From Ampullaceana balthica (taxonomy: Eukaryota; Mollusca; Gastropoda; Lymnaeidae): DNA of 64,000 nucleotides. Position 1 is the first letter of the stretch. The number at the start of each line of letters is the position of its first letter. Of the stretch, positions 52,201 through 63,784 are shown in pieces. The notes beneath the pieces were generated by a model, which saw only the letters and a program-made list of their open reading frames with translations, made no database searches and was not told the origin of the DNA. The stretch is from contig CALYLW010000553.1 of the NCBI GenBank assembly GCA_944989445.1, positions 450,687-514,686 on the forward strand. Direction: 5' to 3'. A program made the position numbers and the translations under genes.

Positions 52201-55036
52201 TATATCCCCACCTTTCCTCCTGGCTTAAATCCTTTGACCAAAAATACAATCACGACTGTCCAGGTTGTGAGCAGACATAGACAAATCTGCCATCTGAGTT
52301 CTCCAACTTGATGCAATCCGTCCGACTGCTTCACTACTGAAAGGCTGACCAGTTGGAAAATAATAAGAGAATAATTAATTGCAGCATCAACAATATGGTA
52401 CAATTTCTTATCATTTAATTTTTTATATTTATGATTCATTTATAAAATAAACTCCTTTCATTGACAGTCAAATAAACTTCATTCTTGTGTTAAAAAGAAG
52501 ATAAATTCAGAGGACTTTTGTTTAAATAAAAATTTGATGTGAAGTTTTTACAAAAAATTAACAGCACATGATGTGGCTGATGAATTAAATGGGGAATTTG
52601 TTTGCTTGGTATAAATTTAGAAAGGACCTAATTTTAAAGCATTTAAATTAAATACATTGATCTAGAGAGGAAGATAGCCTAGAGGGAGATCTAATTATAT
52701 TAAATGGGTCTCACTAAAAATATTCTTCTGCTGAGCGCATAGAACTGTTCTCATTGACATATGTCATATTGACTTGACACAGTGATGTCACTGAAGTATT
52801 GTCCTTAATACATCCTCCAGTGGCTGCATCCTGATCATCTTGACAAACTCTGTAGACACCAGGGTTTGTTGTCGTCATGTTTTGACAAGTTGTATAGTTC
52901 CGTAGTACTGGTGCACAAGCTGAAAATATTTATGTATGTTGAATCAATTTTTTTCCCCCCATATTTAAAGTTTTAGGCGATGGATGGATTTGTTTAAATC
53001 TCTTACTCAAGTGAGCCTTATTAAAAGATATGATAACATACATAGGCTAAGATATGATTTTATAAATGAACTGGTGCATCTTTTAAACATAAGTTATTAA
53101 TTCACTTATGACTTGTTAAAGATTTTAAAAAAAATTTCTTACTTATTATTTTAGTCAACACAAATTTTTCAAAGAAAGTTCTTTCGAATAGAAATTTTTT
53201 TGAGTGGGCATTTTGTTGAACAGAAATGTTAAAGAAATTTCATTTGAATAATCTTCCATCCAATCAAATGACAATTTGACCAAAATTCTGTCAATCAATT
53301 TTCTTTCAAATAAATTTTTGGTAATCATTAAAGTATGTCAAAGTTTGGAATTGTGCTGGCAGACACATTCTTTAGCGGGACAAGATTTTGAATTAATCTC
53401 TTTTATCTAAAAACTTGAATGCTATTATGGTTTCTCATTTCTCAGACCACAAAACAAAATATCTCATTATTTAAATCTACTACATTTAGACCAGTTTTTA
53501 AATGAATGTTTTTCATCAAAAATGTCAAATAAGCATACATTTTCCCAAATTTAAATACTCTATTCTGAAGTAGTAGGCATGTTATTGTCTTCATCAAGTC
53601 CAGTAAACTAATTCAAGTTAAGAATTCAGAAAATAACTATCTGTTGAGATAATCGCACATAGAATAGCCAGATAGTTGATTAATGTCTTAACTAAATACC
53701 CTCTTGATACTACAAGGTCTGTTGTTGTGCAAGTTTGGACCAGCTTCTTAAAAGCTATGGCTTGTAACTGGACATTGCTGACAAGAACTCACAGTTTGTA
53801 TTCCAGGAGTTCTCACAACCTTTCCATGGCATCACTGATGTCAGAGATGTGGCCAGGTAAAACATGGACCAGGACGTGACGGCACTGTAGTAGATTGTTG
53901 TCAAAAGAGAGATCAGCACCATGGAGAACCCAATACCTGGGTAGGAGTTTACGTAATTGTTATGAAAAGGTCCATGTTTGTCAAATCATATTTAATACAT
54001 TTAATTTTTAAATTAATACAATTTAGCTTTAAATTTTAAAGCTTAATTTTAAATGACTTATATTAATCATTTACTTTTTTGCATTAATTTTATTATCCCT
54101 TGGCAGAGTTTATATTTAAAACATCCATGCATTAAGTTGGAAATATTTTCTGTATTTTGATTATAACATATTAAGTGCTCATAATTTATGTAAGGTGTTG
54201 TTTTGGGTGCTCATTGATTTATCGAGCATACAACCGTCTTCAGTTCCATGAGATGAAAGAAAAAGATGTACATATGTATAGGAAGCAATAATCTTCTGTA
54301 TAGAAGGAACATCTGTAACTGATAAGATCAGACAATTAATTAGTACCTTTGCCTATTGGTACAGCTCTCCATACACTTATTGGTCCCAGGCTAGAGAACT
54401 GACCAACAGCTGTTTCAATAATGATCAAGGGGATTCCAACAGTTATTAAAATTATGACGTATGCTATAATAAAAGCCCCTGGAAGAAAAAAAAAGATAAG
54501 AATGATTTTAGAAAAATCAAAAATGTTTTTTTTAAAAGAAAATTCAAAGTTGTCAGTATTATATAAGATGTAGCATATCTATACAATTATTTAAAATTCA
54601 TCAAATTATTTATAAACATTATTTCATATTTCAAGCCAAATCAGGGATAATTAATTATTGTCTTTAAATATTTATTGCATTAACTGCATCTTTGGGACTA
54701 GATAAATTTGTATTTTTATAATTGTACAAGCATTTTAATTACTAATGATATGATATGAGTATAAGAATAAGCAAAAAGTTCCATACTAACAAACAGATCA
54801 GCAACAATCTCACCACCTTCGCCCACCAATTTTACAAACGTAACCATATCATTGACTTTAAAAGTTTAAGTACCTCCACCATGTCTGTAGGCCAAATATG
54901 GGAACCGAACAACGTTGCCAAGACCAATCACATGACTTAAGCAAGGAATCGTTGCATGGCAACGACCTAAACAGCTGTCCTTGGAAATGGGGCTGTCTAA
55001 AGAATTGTCATCGTCGGAGCTGGTCAGCGTGGCCAT
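40261..55036 (-). CDS. SLC6-A: divergent sodium/neurotransmitter symporter family protein with long C-tail
   Basis: Sixteen exons: 54874-55036 (TM1), 54347-54478 (TM2), 53793-53936 (TM3), 52715-52919 (glycosylated loop 2), 52212-52344 (TM4), 51117-51208 (TM5), 50460-50606 (TM6a), 48864-48988 (TM6b-7), 47822-48066 (TM8), 47266-47466 (TM9-10), 46638-46805 (TM11-12), then tail exons 44809-44947, ~44327-44490, 43680-43777, 42141-42278 and 40261-41052. Phases agree at every junction. Motifs: IGLGNVVRFPY (Trp replaced by Val), GIPLIIIETAVGQF, WKGCENSWNTN, LVKGFKPGGK, VWRDATSQVFFS, TYNKFSNN. The start ATG (55036) has an in-frame stop upstream, though an acceptor at CTAG just 5' is possible. The Asn of TM7 is Asp (CIIDTGMSL) and the TM8 LDS motif is LSG. 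The cytoplasmic tail is about 440 residues, Ser/Arg/Lys-rich, ending EDDFRACLQ-like acidic text and NEMSKL. Substrate cannot be named. Confidence 0.9.
41685..41905 (+). mobile_element. Second tRNA-derived SINE type
   Basis: The head TGGCTGGATAGTG with GCTCGCCTCACC and a B-box-like GGGTTTGAGCCC is followed by CTTCCGCTGACCTGGAAGGG and AGACGGCGTACCCACCAGGT. The tail does not match the LINE-linked SINEs, so this is another family. It lies in the last intron of SLC6-A. Confidence 0.6.
45080..46556. mobile_element. pogo/Tigger-like non-autonomous element, ~1.5 kb
   Basis: The left end AGTCGAAACCTGTTAAGTCG and the right end reversed (CAGTCGAACCCACTTACCTC) are followed on both sides by GTCGA/AGCTCGA repeats. 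TA flanks both ends (45078-45079 and 46557-46558). The middle (about 45230-46190) looks like older inserted sequence with ACGATTAATCGG motifs. It lies between SLC6-A exons 11 and 12. Confidence 0.65.
48380..48660 (-). mobile_element. tRNA-derived SINE, minus-strand copy
   Basis: Reverse complement of the 25-kb SINE: B box as GGATTCGAACCC, CCCATTTGGAGCTGGGTGAC, CCTAGGCCCCGGGAACAAAT, and the LINE-like tail CAGACGCTCCTTCTATGCAG. It lies in SLC6-A between exons 8 and 9. Confidence 0.9.
49249..49900. mobile_element. hAT relic with BED-finger remnant
   Basis: The ends are TAGGGCTGCGGAAATTAACA and, reversed, TAGGGCTGGTAACGATTGAT. At about 49560-49720 the text reads, with frameshifts, SKHFLFKLTVDGKVEDGEKV, C-x-x-C and SLRYHVQHKHIRQG, the pattern of a BED-type zinc finger from the N-terminus of a hAT transposase. 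No clean duplication was found. Confidence 0.6.
49923..50081. mobile_element. pogo-like MITE, 159 bp, TA target site
   Basis: The ends CAGTCGGACTGAAAGGAACC and, reversed, CAGTCGGACTTCGCTAAGTT are inverted; TA at 49921-49922 and 50082-50083. It lies in a SLC6-A intron. Confidence 0.8.
51985..52210 (-). repeat. 20-bp minisatellite abutting the SLC6-A exon 5 donor
   Basis: About 11 copies of CTAGTGCTAGTCTATATCCC (one shorter copy near 52058). On the minus strand the intron begins GTGGGGATATAGACTAGCAC, so the array starts at the third intron base, directly after exon end 52212 (GGAAAG|GTGGGG). Confidence 0.95.
54272..54335 (+). mobile_element. Isolated LINE/SINE 3' tail
   Basis: GAAGCAATAATCTTCTGTAT followed by AGAAGGAACATCTGTAACTG and GATAAGATCAG; only the shared 3' end is left, about 12 bp from the SLC6-A exon 2 donor. 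Confidence 0.7.
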
Positions 55037-55960
55037 ATCGGAGAGGTAGTCAGGGCCCTAGGTCAGCATCTCCTGCAGCAGGCTGCCATGGAAACAAAAC
55101 ACATCTCTTTAAAACATTCCATAAGCCACATGTTTAATTTAAGGTGAAATTTAAAATTTAAATAAAAAGACTGATTATTAAATTATTACTAATAATGTTA
55201 CTATATCACTATTTATCACTGCTTGTTGATACAGATGAGATAGGTAGATATGAATTGGTCATTATGAATAACTCACAATTTAACACAGAGACGCAAACCT
55301 TAAATGGTACAACAATAAGAGAAGTATCCATTTTCATTTAGAATTACCACATTGTGTAACGCTTCTAGCATACTACATTTTTTTGAAAAGTCTGCAAGGC
55401 AAGGAATTTCTTTTTTTTTCATACTTTACTCTCCTGGTTAGCACACATGATACTACACACCCGCCCCAAAGTTCCTCAGCACACAAAAATTGCTCATTTA
55501 ACAAACGTATTTAACAAATAAGCTATTCAATGTCGTGTATTTTTGCGTTAACGGCTAACAGCAGCTGTGGATTGACATCTTGCTCGCAATAAGGTGATCA
55601 AAGGTAACCATGAGAGACAGCAGTACAATGTTGAAATTTTAAACTTAAAATATCCGCTGGTGATCTGTTGATGGTTTGGAGCGTGATTCCACAAGATGCA
55701 CCACTAGATGTGTATACACACTGTTCTATAGTTATAAGCTTGTTATAGATGTGTGTACACACCTTTATATAGTTATAAGCTTGTAAGAGGAAAAATAAAT
55801 TATTCACTTCACAGCTGAGCACACACATTAGTCTTACATGAAATCCACATAATTGATTTCTAATGACAGAAATACAACACATGTGCACAGAAAAAAAACA
55901 CAACAACACAAAACTGCATTTAAATCAGAGATAAGGCAAGAACGTGTAAATTAATCTTAT

Positions 55961-56597
55961 CTTATCTTATCTGTTTACAGACGCTCCTTCTATACAGAAG
56001 ATTATTGCGTCCTACGCTTATCTATGGTTTGTGTTTAGTCCTGCATTTTTATTAGAGATTTAAATGTTGATAAAGTGTTGGTTTTCCTGGATTCTTCAGG
56101 CAACCCATTCCACACCCGAATTCCGGACGGGAAGAAGGAAAACTTGTATGTGTTTGTTCTTGCATACGGAATAAGAAAGGTGTTTTTATCCTTATGTCTA
56201 TCTGAGGGTTGTATTAAGTTATCTTTGTGTTGTATTTCTAAATTAGAATTAATTGCTTTATGCATGATTACTACTTTGCTCTTGGTTCTTCTATCCTCTA
56301 GTGTTTCAAAGTTTAATGATTTAACTAATGGTGTTATTCTTGTCAGTTTCGAATATTCTCCAGTAATGAATCTGGCAGCTCTTTTTTGAATTTGTTCTAG
56401 TTTATCAATGTTTTCTTTGGTGGATGGGTCCCATACAGAAGATGCATATTCTAGTACGGGTCTCACCAAAGTGAGGTAGCATTTTAGTTTTATATCTCTA
56501 TTACATTTGTTAAAGTTCCTTTTTATAAAGCCTAAGGTTTTGTTTGATTTTTTAATAACTTCATTGACATGGGGATTCCATGATAGTTTCTCATTTA
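55961..56597 (-). mobile_element. 5'-truncated LINE, 637 bp, 14-bp TSD
   Basis: TAAATTAATCTTAT lies at 55947-55960 and 56598-56611. On the minus strand a continuous 144-codon frame (56035-56469) reads RPVLEYASSVWDPSTKEN, RAARFITGEYSKLTRITPLV and FFPSGIRVWNGLPEESRKTN, matching the C-terminal part of the LINE at 32.4-34.0 kb. The 3' end carries the CAGACGCTCCTTCTATACAG block and a TATCT-repeat tail. Lack of stops suggests a younger insertion than the 17.8-24.0 kb copy. Confidence 0.9.
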
Positions 56598-57448
56598 TAA
56601 ATTAATCTTATAAAAGGGTTCTTAGTTCATTGAAAAAATTTTATTCCTTCTTATAAGATTTTCCTTGGTTAAAACATAATATATTTAGTTGGTGACTCAC
56701 AACCATTTTTCAATATTGCACGCAGCACACAATTAAACACTAATTGTTGGATAACTGGCCAGCTGGTTATCTAGTGACACCTCCATGGTATTCTATTAAT
56801 ATGCTAATAATTTTACAAAAGCGCACAAAAACAAAAAAGCTAACAAAAAGTATCACAATGCAGTTTTCACTCTACAGTTCAAAATAATTACTTGAACTTA
56901 TTCATAACCATATGAAAGGATAAAGTTAAAGATTAATCTTTTACATTAGATTTAAATAAATTTATAAAACACTAAATATGAAACATTCAAATATCTTATC
57001 CAAATAATGCAGATAGCTCAGTGCAATTCAGTAAAAAATTGGATATGGATTTCATTTTAAAATCTACAGAAACAAAATTCTATACCGACAATCTTGAAAC
57101 TATTTCAGTTAGTGGCAAGTTATAATGATAATATATCTAAGGCAGAGAATAAAATATGTTTCAAATTCTCACTTCTCGATTTCCTTCTTTATTTTAATGG
57201 GATTTTTTGTTCTGAATTTTTTTTTAACATCTTTTATGTCGTAATCTAAGTGATAATCTAAGATTTCAGTCCAACTTTGACAGAGTTAGAGTAGAAAAAA
57301 AACAACTTTCTAGCACTTCTTTAAAAACAGTTTTTGCTCAAAATAAGAATCAATTTTTCCTTTAAAAAAAAACGATAATCTTTTGAAAAAAACAAAAGGA
57401 AATGACAAATGTTACCTCCCTCACCCCTCCTCATTTTGAAATGCTTAC

Positions 57449-60400
57449 CTGCATGTTTACAAAATTGACAATATTTGGTAGGTACAGGTTTGCCGTTAGC
57501 ATCGCCAAGGCATTTGCAGGCCTGAAAGGGTCAGGATGACATATGACGTAGTCTGGAAGGTCAGCCTGGGGCTCGTGCTCAGGGTGACCGGGGCCCCATG
57601 ATGAAGGTGTGGACCGCAGCTGTTTAAGTCTCTGATATCAGAATATGATGAGTATGTTGACGCAGTCATAAATAACCGACAACTGGTTTTGATTAGTTCA
57701 GTTAATAATGAAGTTTTTTAACCATCTTTTAATATTTTTTAAAATTTTAACTACAAGTATATTATGAGATTTTCAATAAATAAATTTTTTTTAAAAATGA
57801 AACTGAACTGACTGGATAAAATAAACGCCAAATTCAGAAATGACGTTGATATTTGGGCTAATAATTAAGTTATTTGTAAAAGTTTGAAAGGCAAGACTGA
57901 AATTATTGGACATTTTTTTAATTGTCAAGAAGAGTAACCCTAGAATACAAATTATTAAATAATATACAAGAGCAATGGCCTCCCTTCAAATTTTCTTATG
58001 TTTCACATGAGATTGTGTGTTTAAAAATCTTGCTGTGTACCCCACCCAACTACGTGTTAAACAAACATACTCCAGTTTAGAACTCTGTAACTATGTCGAC
58101 ACATACAACCTCAACTCTCAATTTAAAGTAGGAAAAAATGTGTTTGGAGGCTACTCACCTGTTTGAATGTCCCGTGCACACCAAAGAATGAAATCGTGGC
58201 CATCACAAGGCCGGGGAACAATATGATTGGGCTGAGAGACCAGCCAATGGCGTGAAGCCACTTCTGGTCCATGTCAACTAGAGGTAAATCTTGCAGCAAG
58301 TTCGTTGTAAGAATAGATGCTATAGAAACAATCTGTACGAAAACCGAGGCATGAGTTTATAACTAGAAAAAAAGTGACCAAGTTTAAAGGGTTTAAAGAA
58401 AAGGCATTAAAATAATATTTTTTACAACATATCCACTGGCATGAAATTGTTAAAGCCTTTCTAATAACAGTGATTTTGAGAACATTTTCCATGTAAGTAG
58501 TGGACCTGTGGACCTCATTATTAATGAAATAACTCATACATGCTCTAGTATTCCCTTGATTGGACAAAGAAATGTATCATTTTCCTATTAAGTTTTAAGT
58601 GGCACTGATTAGTATAATTTATACCCTACTTAGATTTAACCTTGATTTTATAAGTGTGCCATGGTTAAGACAATTTATATCTTACTTATTTTATCCATGA
58701 AATTACAAATTGCTATCATAAAAATTAAAACAATGATACATTTCTTCCTTTTATACTTGTAGCCAAACTTGGTGTGTTTTTTGTTTTTTATCATCCACAA
58801 CAAATAGGTTGTCTTATGAGAGAAAAACAACATCTTGATATTTGCTCGGGGTTGTCTAACAGAGAGCAAAAACATCTTGATATTTGTTTAGGGTGTCTAA
58901 CTGATAGAAAAACATCTTGATATTTGCTTAGGGTTGTCTAACTGATGGAAAAACATCTAGATATTTGTTTAGCGTTGTCTAACTGATAGAAAAACATCTT
59001 GATATTTGTCTAGCATTGTCTTACCGATAGAACAACATCTTGATATTTGTTTATGGTTGTCTGATAGAAAAACATCTTGATATTTGCTTAGGGTTGTCTT
59101 ACTGATAGAAAAACATCTTGATATCTGTTTAGGGTTGTCTAACTGATAGAAAAGCATCTAAATATTTGTTTGTTTAGGGTTGTCTAACTGATAGAACAAC
59201 ATCTTGATATTTGGTTAGCGTTATCTTACCGAGAGAACAACAGGACAACCCCATCTCCAGAGCCACTTCCAGACAAAACTTTTATTTCTCCCTGTCATCT
59301 CTGTGATCCGACCGGCAAACCTCCTGGCCCCGTAGCCCCAGCCCACCGTAATGCACTCAGCTATGCCCAGCAGGGGAGCAGAGAGACGAGGCACGGAGAA
59401 CTGGAGCAACCTCAGCACGTACAAGCCATTCTGTCATTTGTAAAATCATTGAAATAAACAAGTACCGGTATTTATTAAATTTAACTGCTCATCAGTTCAA
59501 TGAACATGTTAGGGCAGGTTGATCAAAAAATAAATTCTATTCATGTTTACTTAGCCATTATTTAAAGGTATTTCTGTTTTGGTATTTTTTCAAAACATAT
59601 ATGTTTGTTATGCACAAAGTATAAAATACTTCAGACACATTAATTTAGATATGATTTAGACTAAATTAATTACCCCTGTCCCTAGAAAAAAATATTCAAG
59701 TGATGAGATCAAGTGATGAGATCAAGTGATGACATCAAGTGATGACATCAAGTGATGACATCAAGTGATGACATCAAGTGATGACATCAAGTGATGACAT
59801 CAAGTGATGACATCAAGTGATGACATCAAGTGATGACATCAAGTGATGACATCAAGTGATGACATCAAGTGATGACATCAAGTGATGACATCAAGTGATG
59901 ACATCAAGTGATGACATCAAGTGATGACATCAAGTGATGACATCAAGTGATGACATCAAGTGATGACATCAAGTGATGACATCAGTGATGACATCAAGTG
60001 ATGACATCAAGTGATGACATCAAGTGATGACATCAAGTGATGACATCAAGTGATGACATCAAGTGATGACATCAAGTGATGACATCAAGTGATGACATCA
60101 AGTGATGACATCAAGTGATGACATCAAGTGATGACATCAAGTGATGACATCAAGTGATGACATCAAGTGATGACATCAGTGTATTTGTTTAGAAATAGTT
60201 TGCCAAATTACACAATCCTGATTTTATTAATCCCAATATTTTTTTTACTCTTAGAAACAAATTCAGTATTTGCTCTAACCATTTGAATCGTTAATTTCTT
60301 TACTAATGTATGTACAATCAATTACAGAAGTATTTCATTTTATCATTTTTAATTGCAGAAATCGGGAGTATCATTACACAAAATTGAAAATGAAGTCACA

Positions 60401-61884
60401 TATGTAAAGGCAGTTGTAAAAAGATCAAATCTAACTCAGATGTTTCCTGACAATAAGCTAGATATTCTAGTTGTCTGTCGACAGGTGAAGCTCACCTCTG
60501 TTGTTGTAAGCACATTGAAAGACATCAATATAACAGTTATTGTGCCCAGGATGGCCACCCTCCACTGCAGCTTGATCTCCTGCAGGTAAACAATGTCCAC
60601 CAGGCCCTGTTGTATGTGGTGGACCATGACAGCTGCCTGCACAAGGCTGAACAGCACGATGGCCAGGAAGAACATACTACTCCATAAGGCCGGGGCTGGG
60701 AGGTCAGAGGTCACGGCTGGAAACAGGACGAACCCCAGATCTACATCAGCTGGAAACAGAAAGTTACCAGAGATTGTGTCAGGAATCAGTGTTGGGACAA
60801 AACTTTAGCAATTAATGACTGAATTTACTTCGACTTGCATCTATTTAGTATTGCGTTTTAGTCTTTATTATGTTTAGACATGGCTAGTACCTGGGCATCT
60901 ACCCAGTCATCCACCCAGTCTCCCACACAAGCATCCACCCTATCATCCACCCACCCAATCACGCAATCATCATCCAAATCACCCACACGAGTACCAAGTC
61001 CCAGGTTTTACAAACTCACAGAGTCTTGGCAGACTGTCCATCCTGACCCCCAGCAGCTTGGACTCCGCCCCCAGGAGAGACAGCAGCAAGCACCCCGACA
61101 CGATGGTCATCAACAACGACAGCACGGTCATGGACATGGCATTCCTGGTCATAAGAAACTGACTCGTTATACTGTTTATGAAACACCTATGTACAACAGA
61201 CTGTTCAAAACATCACATCACACTCATCAAGTGAGCTATTCAAATATTAAAATCCAACGTTTCTTTACGTTTTGGATTTCGGTATTTGTTTACCTTTGTT
61301 TATCTTATCTTATCTTATGTTATCTTATCTTATCTTATGTTATCTTATCTTATCTTATCTTATCTTATCTTATCCTATCTTATCTATTTCAGACAATCCT
61401 TCTATACAGAAGATTATTGCTTTCTGCGCTTATCCATGGTTTTTGTTTATATTAATATTCGTGATGGTTTTCCAGATATGATCAGGGGACCCATTCCACG
61501 CTCGAATACATAAAGGGGAATACCGAGAATTTGTATTTGTTTGTTATTGCATACTGAATAAAATAAAATAATAATTATTCTCTAACAGGATTAACAATTA
61601 AAATAATTTATTTGAAAAAAAAAGCCATAAACCAAATAAAATATAAATATTTTTCTTTTTTAATCCAAACCTCAGTTTTAGAAATCCAAAATACAAATTA
61701 TTATTATTATTTTATTTATTTTTTTGGAAAAGTTAACATTTTGGCTAAAAGACTAAGGCCTAGGCTATCATGTTGATTACCTGAAGGTGTTGCCATGGAA
61801 TGTGCAGTGACCAGACAATGTAACAAGAACACCTGTACCACATGCCAGGCTCGACAGGACAAGATCAAATGCATCCAACCAGGG
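57449..61884 (-). CDS. SLC6-B: tandem SLC6 paralogue, 3' part (TM6 to C-tail)
   Basis: Six exons: 61781-61884 (TM6: WLDAFDLVLSSLACGTGVLV), 61020-61144 (TM7: RNAMSMTVLSLLMTIVSGC), 60496-60749 (loop 4 and TM8: DLGFVLFPAVTSDLPAPALW), 59230-59430 (TM9-10: GLYVLRLLQF, GIAECITVGWGYGARRF), 58159-58332 (TM11-12: WLHAIGWSLSPIILFPGLV) and 57449-57631 (tail: RLKQLRSTPSSWGPGHPE). Phases agree across junctions. The TM7 and TM9-10 exons have exactly the lengths of their SLC6-A counterparts (125 and 201 nt), pointing to tandem duplication. In TM7 the usual Asn is Ser, and in TM8 the LDS motif reads LVQ; the TM6 SYNKFHNN motif is SGHCTFHGN. TM1-5 exons lie beyond the right edge and exons after 57449 were not recognised. 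Confidence 0.85.
58828..59250 (-). repeat. ~43-bp minisatellite spanning a SLC6-B 5' splice site
   Basis: About nine copies of a unit that reads on the minus strand TGTTGTTCTATCRGTTAGAC then AACCCTAAACAAATATCAAG. The exon end itself, TGTTGTTCTCTCG|GTAAGATA (exon end 59230), is the first unit. The copy near 59023-59035 keeps a perfect TCG|GTAAGAC donor; others have ATCAG|TTAGAC or ATCAG|TAAGAC. Confidence 0.85.
59695..60180. repeat. 13-bp minisatellite, about 37 copies
   Basis: The unit is TCAAGTGATGACA, almost invariant apart from two early GATGAGA variants and single-base deletions (ATCAGTG) near 59980 and 60175. Confidence 0.97.
61301..61580 (-). mobile_element. LINE 3' end relic with (TATCT)n tail
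   Basis: A TATCT/TATGT repeat at 61303-61387 is followed by CAATCCTTCTATACAGAAGA and then diverged LINE sequence (ATCAGGGGACCCATTCCACG). The open frames here are repeat translations. It lies between SLC6-B TM6 and TM7 exons. Confidence 0.75.
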
Positions 61885-61959
61885 CTAACAAACGAAACAA
61901 ATTATAATCAAGTTTATTTGTGGGAAACCCTGTGTCGGTCTTTTAAAAACACGTAGATA

Positions 61960-62330
61960 AAGGAACAAATACGACATTTTTACGCCAAGCAACTAACAAT
62001 ATAAATATGATTTTTTTCCCAGTATATATCAATATCGCTTAGACTAAATACGTCTAAGACTATGACCAACATTGATAAGACTGACCATATCACTACCCTA
62101 TTTCAAATTTGTTGTTCTAATGAATCGAATGCAAGAATTGTCAATGGAATGCTATTCGCCACAAGCTTAGATATGAAAATTTATGTTCTAGATACAACTG
62201 TTGCCGATTATATTATTTATGTTGTAAAATTTTTGACAATAATTTCACAATCGCTGTATCTACGAAGTATGTTCAACGATGTACCACCAGAATACCTCCA
62301 GAAATTAAATTATGCCACCCAAGACTGGAA
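61960..62330. other. No exon recognised upstream of SLC6-B TM6
   Basis: AT-rich; a 93-codon frame at 62062-62343 has no transporter-like text. TM1-5 exons of SLC6-B are not here. Confidence 0.4.
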
Positions 62331-62530
62331 TATGTCAATATGAAGTAGATTATGCCACCGAGACTGGAATATGTCACCAGGAAGTGGAATATGCCATCAG
62401 AACGTGGAATATGTCACCAGGGACTGGAATATAACATCAGACACTGGAATATGCCAACAGAAAGTGGAATATGCCAACAGGGACTGAAATGTTCCACCAC
62501 GAAGTGGAATATGTCATCAAAGACTAGAAT
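62331..62530. repeat. ~20-bp minisatellite, about 10 copies
   Basis: Variants of GACTGGAATATGTCACCAGG and GAAGTGGAATATGCCAACAG. Confidence 0.9.
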
Positions 62531-62540
62531 GTGTCAATAA

Positions 62541-62675
62541 AGACAGGACCGTGCCAGAAAGTGACCGTGCCAGAAAGTGACCGTGCCAGAAAGTGACCGT
62601 GCCAGAAAGTGACCGTGCAAGAAAGTGACCGTGCCAGAAAGTGAGCCTGCCAGAAAGTGACCGTGCCAGAAAGTG
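62541..62675. repeat. 16-bp minisatellite, about 9 copies
   Basis: The unit is GACCGTGCCAGAAAGT, with GAGCCTGCC and GTGCAAG variants. Confidence 0.95.
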
Positions 62676-62969
62676 ACCATTTCGTGGCACGAGAGAGCGC
62701 ACAGTAATTCCCAGACACGATCGACCACAAACTGTTGACCAATGTCCACTCAGACCTGATCATCCTGGCCCACTTAGATCTGCTTCAACTCTGCTTAGTT
62801 AGACTGAGTCTCAGACGAGTTAGCCTATAGGGTGGGTATGAAATGGTATGTGCATTTGTGACAAGGGTGTAGGTGAAAGGAATTTCGTTTTATTTTTCTT
62901 TTCGAGTTCGTGTGTGCGACGTAGCATTGGTTATTGTGTGAGATACGTTATTGTGTGATGTCAATGTTA

Positions 62970-63715
62970 GGCTGTTATGTCAAATGTCGCATTTGACTGT
63001 TTTGTGAGAAGTGGCTTTAGGCTGTTATGAAAGAAGTGGCATTAGGCTGTTATGTGTGAAGTGGCATTTGGCTGTTATGTGATAATTGACATTTGTATGT
63101 TATGTGAGAAGTGGCATTTGGCTGTTATGTGATAATTGACATTTGGCTGTTCTGTGAGAAGTGGCATTTGGCTGTTCTGTGAGAAGTGACATTTGGCTGT
63201 TCTGTGAGAAGTGGCATTTGGCTGTTCTTGAGAAGTGGCATTTGGTGTTCTGTGAGAAGTGACATTTGGCTGTTCTGTGAGAAGTGACATTTGGCTGTTC
63301 TGTGAGAAGTGACATTTGGCTGTTCTGTGAGAAGTGGCATTTGGCTGTTCTGTGAGAAGTGACATTTGGCTGTTCTGTGAGAAGTGACATTTGGCTGTTC
63401 TGTGAGAAGTGACATTTGGCTGTTCTGTGAGAAGTGACATTTGGCTGTTCTGTGAGAAGTGACATTTGGCTGTTCTGTGAGAAGTGACATTTGGCTGTTC
63501 TGTGAGTAGTGACATTTGGCTGTTCTGTGAGAAGTGGCATTTGGCTGTTCTGTGAGAAGTGAGCATTTGGCTGTTCTGTGAGAAGTGACATTTGGCTGTT
63601 CTGTGAGTAGTGACATTTGGCTGTTCTGTGAGAAGTGGATTTGGCTGTTCTGTGAGGTGTTTGGCTGTTCTGTGAGAAGTGACATTTGGCTGTTCTGTGA
63701 GAAGTGACATTGATC
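62970..63715. repeat. 25-bp minisatellite, about 29 copies
   Basis: The unit is GAGAAGTGACATTTGGCTGT followed by TCTGT. GTGGCATTTGG variants and 1-7 base deletions occur (for example near 63228, 63640 and 63655). Because 25 is not a multiple of three, all three minus-strand frames stay open over 200 codons with the same TEQPN / SQNSQM / HRTAK text; this is not a gene. Confidence 0.95.
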
Positions 63716-63784
63716 AGCTCTCTTGGACTTGACGTAGGGTCTTGAGGTAACAGAGGTTGGCTCTGCATAACACGACAGCATTTG

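Noticed and set aside
60880..61455. 191-codon plus-strand ORF with Ser/Thr-rich text
   Set aside because: It runs through CATCCACCCAG-type repeats, antisense over the SLC6-B TM7 exon and through a TATCT microsatellite.
63075..63781. Three overlapping minus-strand ORFs of over 200 codons
   Set aside because: All three frames are translations of the same 25-bp repeat; length is explained by a stop-free unit.
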